Assembly: GCA_002937505.1 (NCBI GenBank)
Contig: PTJY01000003.1
Coordinates: forward strand, 316,060-380,059
Direction: 5' to 3'
DNA length: 64,000 nucleotides
Origin: Alphaproteobacteria bacterium MarineAlpha12_Bin1
Lineage (GTDB): Bacteria; Pseudomonadota; Alphaproteobacteria; UBA6615
A model generated the notes under the pieces. That model ran no database searches, had not been told where the DNA came from, and saw nothing but the letters and a program-made list of their open reading frames with translations. This document shows positions 39,722 through 48,319 of the stretch, in pieces. The position numbers and the translations under genes are program-made. The number at the start of each line of letters is the position of its first letter. Position 1 is the stretch's first letter.

Positions 39722-40636
39722 CTAACTTTTCTGTATCTCTATATTATTTAATGTTTTAAGCTCACCAATTACCTGGGATAGACTGCTTAAAAATGGCGCG
39801 GGATAAACATCAAAAACTCGACCGATACGTGAACAATCTAATACAGAGTAGCTAGGTCGTCTTGCAGTCGTCGGATACTCATTCGTCGAAACAGGATATA
39901 ATCTAGGTGTTTTAATACCTAATCGATCTTCAGCCAATCTAAAAACCTCACATGCAAACTCATACCAGGATAGCTCCGTGTCGCCACAATAGTGAAATGT
40001 ACCCCACTCAACTTTTGGTCCTTGCAAGAAAATCTTATCCCCTAATTCTAATAGAGTTTTAGCAATGTCATAAGCTGCCGTGGGACAGCCTATTTGATCA
40101 TTAATAATTTTCAATTCTTCTCTTTTTTGGCCTAGATTTAGCATTGTTTTGACAAAGTTATTACCGCTAGAGCTATATACCCATGATGTGCGTAGAATAA
40201 TATGTTTTTCGAGAAGCTCTCTAACAGCTTTTTCCCCTGCTAGCTTACTATCGCCATATACACCCAGAGGAGCATTTGCATCATCCTCAATAAAACCACA
40301 GTCTTTCGTACCATCAAAAACATAATCGGTAGATATATGGATTAATGGGATATCCACTTCACAGCAAGCCTGAGCCAATATTGCTGGTCCGTCAGAGTTA
40401 ATTCTAAAAGCTTTTTCTTTTTCTACTTCCGCACCATCTACATTTGTATAAGCCGCAGCATTGATGATTAAATCACAATCATAGTCCTTCATAACAGCCG
40501 TCACATCTGTTTCCTTAGTTATGTCTAAATCTCTGTGAGAAAAACCAATAATTAAAAAATTCTGTTCTGAACCAAAAGACATAAGCTTTTGACCAACTTG
40601 TCCCCTACTCCCAAATACAATAATTTTCCTGGTCAT
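39722..40636 (-). CDS. rmlD: dTDP-4-dehydrorhamnose reductase
   Basis: Last step of dTDP-L-rhamnose synthesis. [10 protein letters not shown] binds [13 protein letters not shown] and [12 protein letters not shown] carry the catalytic Y and K. 304 residues. Starts 18 bases after rmlB and ends 2 bases before rmlA. Confidence 0.95.
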   Translation of the reverse strand: MTRKIIVFGSRGQVGQKLMSFGSEQNFLIIGFSHRDLDITKETDVTAVMKDYDCDLIINAAAYTNVDGAEVEKEKAFRINSDGPAILAQACCEVDIPLIHISTDYVFDGTKDCGFIEDDANAPLGVYGDSKLAGEKAVRELLEKHIILRTSWVYSSSGNNFVKTMLNLGQKREELKIINDQIGCPTAAYDIAKTLLELGDKIFLQGPKVEWGTFHYCGDTELSWYEFACEVFRLAEDRLGIKTPRLYPVSTNEYPTTARRPSYSVLDCSRIGRVFDVYPAPFLSSLSQVIGELKTLNNIEIQKS

Positions 40637-40654
40637 TAGACAGCTAACTCTTAA

Positions 40655-41725
40655 TTAACACGTGTTTCTATCGTTACTTAACCCGAGACGTCCACCGTCA
40701 TATGAGTTATCTAATATTTGCTTCCACCAGTCATCATTTTTAACATACCATCTGACAGTCTTTTCTAAACCGGTTTTAAAAGTCTCCTGCGGAGACCAAT
40801 TTAATTCATTTTTTATCTTCGTAATGTCTATTCCATATCGGTAGTCATGTCCCGGTCGGTCTTGTACAAAAGAAATTAGCTCTCTTCTAGGTTTATGATT
40901 ATCTGAAGAAAAAGATTCGTCTAAAATATCGCAAATCATATTTACAACAGAAATATTCTTCATTTCTGTTCCTCCACCTATGTTATAGGTTTGACCTACT
41001 TTTCCCCTGCACAAAACTGACCAAAGAGCTCTTGCATGATCATCTACGTGAAGCCAATCTCGAACATTTTCTCCGGTTCCATAAACAGGTAAAGGCTTGT
41101 ATAAAACTCCGTTTATAATCATCAGTGGAATAAGCTTTTCTGGAAATTGAAAAGGACCGTAATTATTTGAACAGTTGGTTATAATAGTTGGCAAATTGTA
41201 GGTTTCATTCCATGCCCTAACGAAGTGGTCAGAGGAAGCCTTGCTAGCTGAGTAAGGCGAATTCGGTTTATAAGGAGAATTTTCGTTAAATAAACCTTCG
41301 ACTCCCAAAGATCCATATACTTCATCGGTTGAAACATGAAGAAATTTAAATTCTTTGTTTTTTGATTTACCAACATTAGACCAATACTCCAGAGCCACCT
41401 CAAGTAGATTGCAGGTGCCAATAACATTGGTGCCAATAAACGCAGACGGACTATCAATAGAACGATCCACATGAGATTCTGCCGCCAAATGTATAACCGC
41501 ATCTGGAGAAACATCAAAGAATATTTGTCTTAGCTTATCTTTCTCACAAATATTTGCTCTGATGAAGTTATAATGACCGTTTTCTTCTACACTATCTAAA
41601 GCACCTGGAGCTGCTGCATAAGTCAAAGCATCCAAATTGAAAATAGTGGAATCCGTCTCACTAATCAAAAAACGTATTAAGGCTGAACCAATAAATCCAG
41701 CACCTCCGGTAACAAGAACTTTCAT
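40655..41725 (-). CDS. rmlB: dTDP-glucose 4,6-dehydratase
   Basis: Second step of dTDP-L-rhamnose synthesis. TGGAGFIGSAL at residues 7-17 binds NAD, STDEVYG carries the catalytic Thr-Asp-Glu, YSASKAS has the YxxxK pair and the HVDRSID substrate loop is present. 356 residues. Head of the rmlB-D-A operon; divergent from the ABC exporter operon. rmlC is separate at 50616. Confidence 0.96.
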   Translation of the reverse strand: MKVLVTGGAGFIGSALIRFLISETDSTIFNLDALTYAAAPGALDSVEENGHYNFIRANICEKDKLRQIFFDVSPDAVIHLAAESHVDRSIDSPSAFIGTNVIGTCNLLEVALEYWSNVGKSKNKEFKFLHVSTDEVYGSLGVEGLFNENSPYKPNSPYSASKASSDHFVRAWNETYNLPTIITNCSNNYGPFQFPEKLIPLMIINGVLYKPLPVYGTGENVRDWLHVDDHARALWSVLCRGKVGQTYNIGGGTEMKNISVVNMICDILDESFSSDNHKPRRELISFVQDRPGHDYRYGIDITKIKNELNWSPQETFKTGLEKTVRWYVKNDDWWKQILDNSYDGGRLGLSNDRNTC

Positions 41726-41872
41726 AGACCCACTCTTTATGTCTCTTTAATAAAAAAATCCTAATTCTCTAATTTTCAAAGCAACTAAAACAAAAAGAAC
41801 TTACCTATAACCCAAGTGTTAATACGATGACAGCTATACTTATAAAGTCGAGTTTTGATAAATACTAAGAGT

Positions 41873-41894
41873 TTTATGAAGAAAATTTCATAAA
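41873..41894. repeat. Inverted repeat 8-6-8 (TTTATGAA/TTCATAAA)
   Basis: Arms 41873-41880 and 41887-41894, loop GAAAAT. Perfect complement. Could be an operator or chance in AT-rich sequence. Confidence 0.5.
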
Positions 41895-41955
41895 CTATAA
41901 ATAACTAAATTAGATCTTTATTGTAATAGGATGTTTCTTATTTAGTTGAATTTTA

Positions 41956-41977
41956 AAAACTAGCTAGGTCTAGTTTT
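41956..41977. repeat. Inverted repeat 8-6-8 (AAAACTAG/CTAGTTTT)
   Basis: Arms 41956-41963 and 41970-41977, loop CTAGGT. Perfect complement. It includes CTAG tetramers that are usually rare in bacteria. Confidence 0.5.
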
Positions 41978-42141
41978 ACTTTCCAGTGAATTGTTAAAAA
42001 TTATTGTAAAAAATTCTATATATAATAGGTTTAAAATCCTCTTGCCAAACTGTTGCCTGTTTTTTAAACCATATATATTCTTTATGATGAAACATCACTT
42101 TTAAATGTCTAGCTCGACTACCAATTTTGAAACGTGTCTCT

Positions 42142-43026
42142 ATGGAAAATAATGAGGGAAAAGAATCCCACTCCTCAACAGAAGTTGCGGCACAAGATGG
42201 ACTTGGACTACTAGACAAAGATATGAGTAATGGATCACAAACATCAGTCAAGCTGGCATTGTGTGATTTGTGGTTGGGCATTAGTCAATGGCGTCTGTGG
42301 ATTCTACTTGGTTGGCAGGATATAAGACAGCGTTACCGTCGGTCACTTCTTGGCCCGTTCTGGTTAACACTGAGCATGGCAATAATGGTGGGTGCACTAA
42401 GCTTTCTTTATGGAGCCTTATTCTCACTTGATCTTGATGATTACTTACCTTTTCTTTGTCTTGGTTTTATTGTTTGGGGATTAATTTCTGGAATAGTGAC
42501 TGATGGCTGTGTTGTTTTTATTGGATCCGAGGCCTTTATTAAACAAATCAGTTTACCACTATCGGTTTATGTCTATAGGTTAATTTGGAGAAACCTGATA
42601 ATTTTTGGCCATAACATGGTCGTTTTTGTAGTTGTTGCTTGTATCTTCTCGATTTGGCCCGGCTGGTCAGGATTACTCCTATTGCCTGGTCTTATTTTAA
42701 TCTGTGCTACGGGGGGCTGGGTTTGTCTGCTTTTAGGTTTAATTAGTGCCAGGTTTAGGGACGTTCCTCAGTTAGTAGCAAGTTTCATTCAAGTCGCATT
42801 CTTTTTAACACCTATCATATGGAAGCCTGAATTACTCGGAGACAGGTTTGGAATTGTTGATTTTAACCCTTTCTATCATTTTGTAGAGATAATCAGACAA
42901 CCAATGCTTGGTAATATGCCTGACAATACATCTTGGTTGGTTACCATTGGCTTTACAGCACTAGGATGGATCCTAACTTTTCTCATTTTTTCGCGCTTTC
43001 GCGGTCGCATAGCTTACTGGGTATAA
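42142..43026 (+). CDS. wzm: ABC-2 type polysaccharide export permease
   Basis: Inner membrane permease for ABC-dependent O-polysaccharide export. After a polar N-terminus it has [22 protein letters not shown], a classic start for the family, then six or so membrane helices including FFLTPIIW and the C-terminal [12 protein letters not shown] 42142 is chosen over TTG 42127; 294 residues. The ATPase follows after 5 bases. Confidence 0.9.
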   Translation: MENNEGKESHSSTEVAAQDGLGLLDKDMSNGSQTSVKLALCDLWLGISQWRLWILLGWQDIRQRYRRSLLGPFWLTLSMAIMVGALSFLYGALFSLDLDDYLPFLCLGFIVWGLISGIVTDGCVVFIGSEAFIKQISLPLSVYVYRLIWRNLIIFGHNMVVFVVVACIFSIWPGWSGLLLLPGLILICATGGWVCLLLGLISARFRDVPQLVASFIQVAFFLTPIIWKPELLGDRFGIVDFNPFYHFVEIIRQPMLGNMPDNTSWLVTIGFTALGWILTFLIFSRFRGRIAYWV

Positions 43027-43031
43027 TAAAT

Positions 43032-43778
43032 ATGGCCTCTATTCACTTACGCAATGTCGATGTTGATTTTCCCTTATATAGTGGAGCCAGCCGCTCTCTT
43101 AAAACAAGCCTACTGCATCTAGGCAGTGGTGGACGAATTGGCCGAACTGTTAGCGATCGTATGTGTGTCCAAGCTCTAACTAAAGTATCTCTTCAACTAA
43201 AGGATGGAGACCGGCTCGGCATAATAGGGCCAAATGGGTCAGGAAAAACTACACTTTTAAGAGTTCTTTCCAGTATTTATGAGCCTTCAGCGGGACAGGT
43301 TTTTATTGAAGGGTCAGTTGCCTCCCTTTTCGATGTAGCTCTTGGGATGGATACAGAAGGCACAGGCTATGAAAATATCACCTTACGAGGAATGTTACTC
43401 GGACTTAGCCGCTCTGAAATTGAAAAAAAAGTTCATGATATAGCTGAATTTACCGAACTTGGTGACTACCTTAGCATCCCTGTTAGAACCTACTCCAGCG
43501 GAATGCTTTTAAGGCTTGCGTTTGCGGTTTGCACCTCCGTAGAGCCGGAAATTTTACTTATGGATGAATGGATAGGTGTAGGTGATGCACGTTTTCTCGA
43601 AAAAGCAAGAGTTAGGCTTGACGATTTTGTACACGGATCGAGTATATTAGCGTTAGCCTCACATTCAAACGATTTGATTCGACAAGTCTGCAACAAAGCG
43701 GTTCTAATGGACAAAGGCAGCGTGTCAGCCTTTGGTGAAGTCAAAGAAATAATCGAATATTATGAACAAAATTACTAA
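43032..43778 (+). CDS. wzt: ABC polysaccharide exporter ATPase
   Basis: ATPase that pairs with the permease. Walker A is GPNGSGKTT at residues 66-74, the C-loop is [12 protein letters not shown] in the family's altered form, Walker B is ILLMDEWIG, and the switch is LASHSND. I start at MASIHLRNV (ATG 43032), which follows the permease stop at 5 bases; the frame is open further up but overlaps wzm. Only 248 residues, so it lacks the C-terminal carbohydrate-binding domain found in WbdD-coupled Wzt proteins. Confidence 0.92.
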   Translation: MASIHLRNVDVDFPLYSGASRSLKTSLLHLGSGGRIGRTVSDRMCVQALTKVSLQLKDGDRLGIIGPNGSGKTTLLRVLSSIYEPSAGQVFIEGSVASLFDVALGMDTEGTGYENITLRGMLLGLSRSEIEKKVHDIAEFTELGDYLSIPVRTYSSGMLLRLAFAVCTSVEPEILLMDEWIGVGDARFLEKARVRLDDFVHGSSILALASHSNDLIRQVCNKAVLMDKGSVSAFGEVKEIIEYYEQNY

Positions 43779-43891
43779 AAAGAAAAAATTATTTTAAGGT
43801 CTATACATTTTTATATTACCAACCCAAGAAAAATAAATTTTTTAATTTATTTTATTCAAGTCTTAACATAGTAGGCCGAAAGAAAAGCCTA

Positions 43892-46800
43892 ATGAGTGAT
43901 CTAAAAGAGCCAAAAAGTAGCGAGAGTTTAAACGAGCTTTCTCTTTTGTATGATGAGAATTATTATCAAAACGGCTGCGGTATACCTTATGAAAGAAATA
44001 AACATTGGTTAAATTTTTTTGGTGCAATAGCTGATGAAATAATCAGAAGCCTAAACCCACAAAAAGTACTTGATGCCGGATGTGCATGGGGATTCTTGGT
44101 CGAATCTCTTTGGGATAGAGGAGTTGAATCTTGGGGAATTGATATATCAGACTATGCAATTGATAAAGTCCGACCAGATATGAAGAAATACTGTTCTGTG
44201 AGATCCCTTACACAACCTATCGATAGTAAATTTGATCTTATTACTTGCATTGAAGTACTTGAGCATATCCCTGAGAACGATGCTCGCAAAGCAGTCGAAA
44301 TACTTACTAATGCTACAGAAACAATTTTATTTTCATCTACTCCAAGAGATTTTGATGAACCCACTCACTGTAATGTCAGGCCTATTAAATATTGGTTGAA
44401 ATTATTCTCTGATTTCAACTTCTGGCCAGAAATAAATTATAATGCATCATTTATTGCTCCTCACGCTATTTTGCTAAGAAAAAGCTCAACACCCATATCT
44501 GATGAGGTTTTAATACTTTTTAGCGAGAAGATAAGGCATGCAATGGATGTATATGACCGTGACACAGAAATAGGAAAATATCATCATAAGATTAACAGCC
44601 AATTTACTGAGCTTTCCAAAGATATCTCCGATAAAAACAAAGAAATCCTAGCCTTAAATGAACACATCAATTTACAAGAAGAAAGAATAGAAAAGCGCGA
44701 TATATTATTATCTAGGAAAGAAAATTATTTAACTGAAAAAGAGAATTTAATTGATGACTTAAACAGTCGACTAAATCTTACTAAACAAGCATTAGAAGCA
44801 GTTCTTGTTTCAACCTCATGGCGCCTTACATCTCCTTTGAGAACTATTAAAAAAATTGGTTTATTTGCTAAAGATTGTATTCGTAGAAGAAATAAAATTT
44901 ATTTACATGGATCAGACTATGATTCAGATTCATCAAAAAAAGAGACGCCACTAGTTAATCTTGTCCCTGAAAAAGAACAATATCCAAATGGGTGGTGCTT
45001 ATTTAGTTATAAGCTCACCGATAAATCAGTTCTCAATCGAGTTTATATTCATGTTCAGGTTAACAACGAGTTAATTCCACAAAACTGGATAACCTTATCA
45101 GGTGATAACTCAGAAATTAGTAAAGGTGTTTTATGCTTTCCAGATAAAGTTAATAAAATATTTTTGGAAATGTCTAACCCTGATTACCACACTAAAGTTC
45201 ATTCAATAAAGCTTACAGAAATAAGTAAAGCAGAGGCCACGGCTAGACTGATTTGGTATCGTCTTTTGCCAAAATTAAGAAATCCTGTTTCTTTTACAAA
45301 ATTACTTTTGCAAGCTGTTTATGTCCTAAGAAAAGAAGGATTTAATGGAATAAAAAGATCCTTATTAGACTGGCAGAATAATCATCTAGCTGAAAATGAT
45401 TACAATAGATGGATTTCAAAAAATGATTCTCTTACGGATAATGACAGGGGAAATATTAAAGACCGGATAAACAAAATGGCTGAAAGTCCAACTATCAGCG
45501 TAATTCTGCCTATCTATAATCCACCAATAAAATTTCTTAAAGAAGCAATAGAATCAGTACTATTTCAGCTTTATCCTAATTGGGAACTATGCATTGCTGA
45601 TGACGCCTCAACTAATAAAGAGATAAAAAAAATTATTGAGGAATATCGGAGTTTAGACGATCGAATAAAGGTCGTTTATCGAGAAACAAATGGTCATATT
45701 TCGCTTGCTTCAAATAGCGCTATTGAAATAGCAAATGGTCAATACATAGCCCTTCTTGATCACGATGACCTACTAGCCGAGCATGCTTTGTATTTGATTG
45801 CCGAAACTATTAATAAAAACCCCAATTCAGCAATTATATATAGTGATGAAGATAAAATTGACGATGAAGGTAATCGTTTTTCTCCTTACTTTAAATCTGA
45901 ATGGAACCCCGACCTTTTTTTAGCCCAAAATATGATAAATCATTTAGGAGTGTATCGACTAGATATTGTCAACCAAGTCGGAAGATTTAGAGTAGGATTT
46001 GAAGGAAGCCAAGATTATGACCTTGCACTGCGAGTTACTGAGGTTACTGAACCAGAGCAGATCCATCACATACCCCATATTTTATACCACTGGAGAGCTA
46101 TTGAGGGTTCTATCGCCTTAAATAGAAACGAAAAAAAATATGCACACGAGAAAGCAAATAATGCCATCAAAGAACATTTAGTTAGAAGAAATATAAAAGC
46201 TGATGTTCTTTCTAGCCCAAGTGGAGCTTATCACAGAGTAAAATATCACCTGCCAAAAACTCTTCCAAAGGTAAGTTTTATTATACCAACAAGAGATAGA
46301 CCTGATTTACTAGAGGTGTGTGTAAACGGAATATTGAACGAGACAAATTACCCAAACTTAGAAATAATTATTGTCAATAATCGGAGTTCTGATCCTGATG
46401 CTTTAGTCTACCTTAAAAATATTGATAAGAACCCTAAAGTGTCCGTTCTGGATTACAATAAGTCTTTTAATTATTCAGCCATAAATAATTATGCGATTGA
46501 ACATGTTACAGGGTCCTTAATTGTGCTTTTGAACAATGATATAGAAGTGATTGATCCAGAATGGCTGAATGAAATGGTCTCTCATGCAATTCGTGCAGAA
46601 ATAGGTGCTGTTGGAGCCTTGCTGTATTACCCAGATAATACAATTCAGCATGCTGGGGTAGCCCTTGGAATTGGAGGAGTGGCTGGCCATCTGCATATTA
46701 ATAAACCTAGAGGAACTACAGGATATTTTGGACGTGCGGAAATAAGTCAGAATATTTCTGCCGTTACTGGCGCCTGCATGGTAATGAGAAAAGAGGTTTT

Positions 46801-47116
46801 TCAAAAGGTTGGGGGACTAAACGCTGATAATCTATCGGTGGCGTTTAACGATATTGACCTTTGCATACGAATTCGGGAAGAAGGCCTTAAATTAATTTGG
46901 ACTCCTTTTGCAGAATTATATCATCATGAATCAGCTAGTAGAGGAAGCGACCAAACAGCAGATAAAGTTGGAAGATTTAATAGAGAAATTGAATATATGA
47001 AGGAAGCCTGGGGTGAGATCCTACTCACTGATCCATTCTACAGCCCGAATTTATCTTTAAAAAACGGTAACTTCACTCTGGCAGATAACCCACGGACTAA
47101 AAAACCATGGAAATAA
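43892..47116 (+). CDS. Multidomain methyltransferase / coiled-coil / tandem GT2 glycosyltransferase
   Basis: A 1074-residue chain in four parts. Residues 1-220: class I SAM methyltransferase, with DAGCAWGFLVE near 60 and CIEVLEHIPENDA. About 235-300: strongly charged heptad-like coiled coil. 307-317: STSWRLTSPLR module, also in the next gene. About 340-480: beta-rich linker of unknown fold. About 533-760: GT2 domain with SVILPIYNPP, LLDHDDLLAEHALY and the LYHWRAIEGS box. About 793-1060: second GT2, with FIIPTRDRPDLLE, LLNNDIEVIDPEWL and GACMVMRKEVF. The tandem GT2 part resembles bifunctional polysaccharide polymerases; the methyltransferase plus coiled coil resembles the terminating and ruler parts of WbdD. 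That combination is inference. Cytoplasmic. Confidence 0.88.
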   Translation: MSDLKEPKSSESLNELSLLYDENYYQNGCGIPYERNKHWLNFFGAIADEIIRSLNPQKVLDAGCAWGFLVESLWDRGVESWGIDISDYAIDKVRPDMKKYCSVRSLTQPIDSKFDLITCIEVLEHIPENDARKAVEILTNATETILFSSTPRDFDEPTHCNVRPIKYWLKLFSDFNFWPEINYNASFIAPHAILLRKSSTPISDEVLILFSEKIRHAMDVYDRDTEIGKYHHKINSQFTELSKDISDKNKEILALNEHINLQEERIEKRDILLSRKENYLTEKENLIDDLNSRLNLTKQALEAVLVSTSWRLTSPLRTIKKIGLFAKDCIRRRNKIYLHGSDYDSDSSKKETPLVNLVPEKEQYPNGWCLFSYKLTDKSVLNRVYIHVQVNNELIPQNWITLSGDNSEISKGVLCFPDKVNKIFLEMSNPDYHTKVHSIKLTEISKAEATARLIWYRLLPKLRNPVSFTKLLLQAVYVLRKEGFNGIKRSLLDWQNNHLAENDYNRWISKNDSLTDNDRGNIKDRINKMAESPTISVILPIYNPPIKFLKEAIESVLFQLYPNWELCIADDASTNKEIKKIIEEYRSLDDRIKVVYRETNGHISLASNSAIEIANGQYIALLDHDDLLAEHALYLIAETINKNPNSAIIYSDEDKIDDEGNRFSPYFKSEWNPDLFLAQNMINHLGVYRLDIVNQVGRFRVGFEGSQDYDLALRVTEVTEPEQIHHIPHILYHWRAIEGSIALNRNEKKYAHEKANNAIKEHLVRRNIKADVLSSPSGAYHRVKYHLPKTLPKVSFIIPTRDRPDLLEVCVNGILNETNYPNLEIIIVNNRSSDPDALVYLKNIDKNPKVSVLDYNKSFNYSAINNYAIEHVTGSLIVLLNNDIEVIDPEWLNEMVSHAIRAEIGAVGALLYYPDNTIQHAGVALGIGGVAGHLHINKPRGTTGYFGRAEISQNISAVTGACMVMRKEVFQKVGGLNADNLSVAFNDIDLCIRIREEGLKLIWTPFAELYHHESASRGSDQTADKVGRFNREIEYMKEAWGEILLTDPFYSPNLSLKNGNFTLADNPRTKKPWK

Positions 47117-47176
47117 AGAATATTTTTAAATTAACCTGTAAAAGGTTGCATATATATTGAAAACAGGACAAAACAA

Positions 47177-48277
47177 ATGAGTCGAAAGGACAAAATCCTT
47201 AAGAACATAGATGTCCAATCGATGAAAGGTATTGAGATTGGAGCGCTTGATCGCCCAACAATAAGCCCTAATGAGGGGTCAATTCTTTATGCCGATCATG
47301 CATCGACTGATGACCTTCGCAGGAAATACAAAGATGATAGTAACGTTAATCTTCCGGAGATTGTTGATGTTGACTTTGTACTGGGTGATAGAAATTTAAC
47401 TCATTCTGTAGGCGAAAAAAACAAGTTTGATTATGTAATAGCAAGCCATGTGATTGAGCACGTCCCTGACGTTATAAGCTGGTTACAAGATATATCTAAT
47501 GTATTACAAGATGGAGGCATACTATCTTTAGTAATCCCTGATAAAAGATTTACATTTGACTATTTTCGAGCAACTACTACTGCTGGTGAACTGATTGAGT
47601 CATACTTAAGTAGATCAACTAGGCCTTCTACAAAACAAATATTTGATTTTTTTTCAACCTCGATAAAACTCGATGCCGTCCAAAGGTGGAACGGAAAACT
47701 AGATGAGGCTCAACTTGCTAAGCTTCATTCCCTATCGCTCGCAGAAAAAAAATCAAAAGAAAACCTTGAGAATAATGAATATGTGGACATCCATTGTACT
47801 GTTTATACTCCAAAATCATTTTTTCAATTAATTGAAGTATTATTTGAACTAGATCTAATAAGTTTTAAGGTCGTAAGCTTCTTTGATACATCAGAAAATG
47901 AATTAGAGTTTTTTGTTTCATTTCAAAAAATTCCTTCGAGCACTAATAAGGAGCAGGCTCGTTTCTTGAAACAACAAAGTGTTCCTAAAATAGAAAGAGA
48001 TAGTTTGGAGCTCGCTCAACAAAAACGAACTCAAAAATTAGAAGACACCATAAACTCCTTATCCCGGCAAAATGAAAAACTTATGGCTATTCAAGATTCG
48101 TTGTCTAAAAGACTGGTTGAAGCTTCTGAAGAAATATTATTGGCCAACAAAAGAGAAAATGAGGCTAGAGAAGGTTTAAAAGTAATACATGCATCAACTT
48201 CATGGCAGATGACTGCTCCAATCAGATCTCTAAAAAGGTTTTACACTTCTCTGATGGGTCGAAAAAACCATAATTAA
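47177..48277 (+). CDS. SAM-dependent methyltransferase with coiled-coil tail
   Basis: A 366-residue protein. Residues 15-140 hold the methyltransferase: GIEIGALDRPTISP, then FDYVIASHVIEHVPD and DGGILSLVIPDKRFTFDYF. Residues 270-335 form a likely coiled coil (QQKRTQKLEDTINSLSRQN, then EASEEILLANKRENE), and residues 340-350 are STSWQMTAPIR, matching the STSWRLTSPLR module in the preceding gene at a similar position after its coiled coil. This suggests the two proteins share a partner or localisation (inference). Acceptor unknown; a sugar of the O-polysaccharide is likely. Confidence 0.85.
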   Translation: MSRKDKILKNIDVQSMKGIEIGALDRPTISPNEGSILYADHASTDDLRRKYKDDSNVNLPEIVDVDFVLGDRNLTHSVGEKNKFDYVIASHVIEHVPDVISWLQDISNVLQDGGILSLVIPDKRFTFDYFRATTTAGELIESYLSRSTRPSTKQIFDFFSTSIKLDAVQRWNGKLDEAQLAKLHSLSLAEKKSKENLENNEYVDIHCTVYTPKSFFQLIEVLFELDLISFKVVSFFDTSENELEFFVSFQKIPSSTNKEQARFLKQQSVPKIERDSLELAQQKRTQKLEDTINSLSRQNEKLMAIQDSLSKRLVEASEEILLANKRENEAREGLKVIHASTSWQMTAPIRSLKRFYTSLMGRKNHN

Positions 48278-48319
48278 AAAGGGCTTGTTTTAAAAAACAT
48301 AATGAAAAGAGTCTAAAAG

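Larger units (their letters stand above)
41726..42141. promoter_or_regulatory. Divergent control region between rmlB and the exporter gene wzm
   Basis: About 416 AT-rich bases without a convincing gene. Two perfect inverted repeats with the same geometry, 8-base arms and 6-base loops, lie within it: TTTATGAA/TTCATAAA at 41873-41894 and AAAACTAG/CTAGTTTT at 41956-41977. A TATAAT box at 42021-42026 could serve wzm but has no good -35. The region probably carries the promoters for both polysaccharide operons. Confidence 0.55.

Noticed and set aside
41179-41517. Minus-strand 112-residue frame inside rmlB
   Set aside because: Same strand, different frame from a strong gene; composition is odd (Leu/Met rich) and no motif is seen.
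41994-42281. Minus-strand open frame of 95 residues across the start of wzm
   Set aside because: It overlaps the N-terminus of the permease in antisense, has no family resemblance and no ribosome site; treated as a shadow.
43779-43891. AT-rich block with T runs between wzt and the 1074-residue gene as a terminator
   Set aside because: T and A runs only, no stem with G or C; not called.
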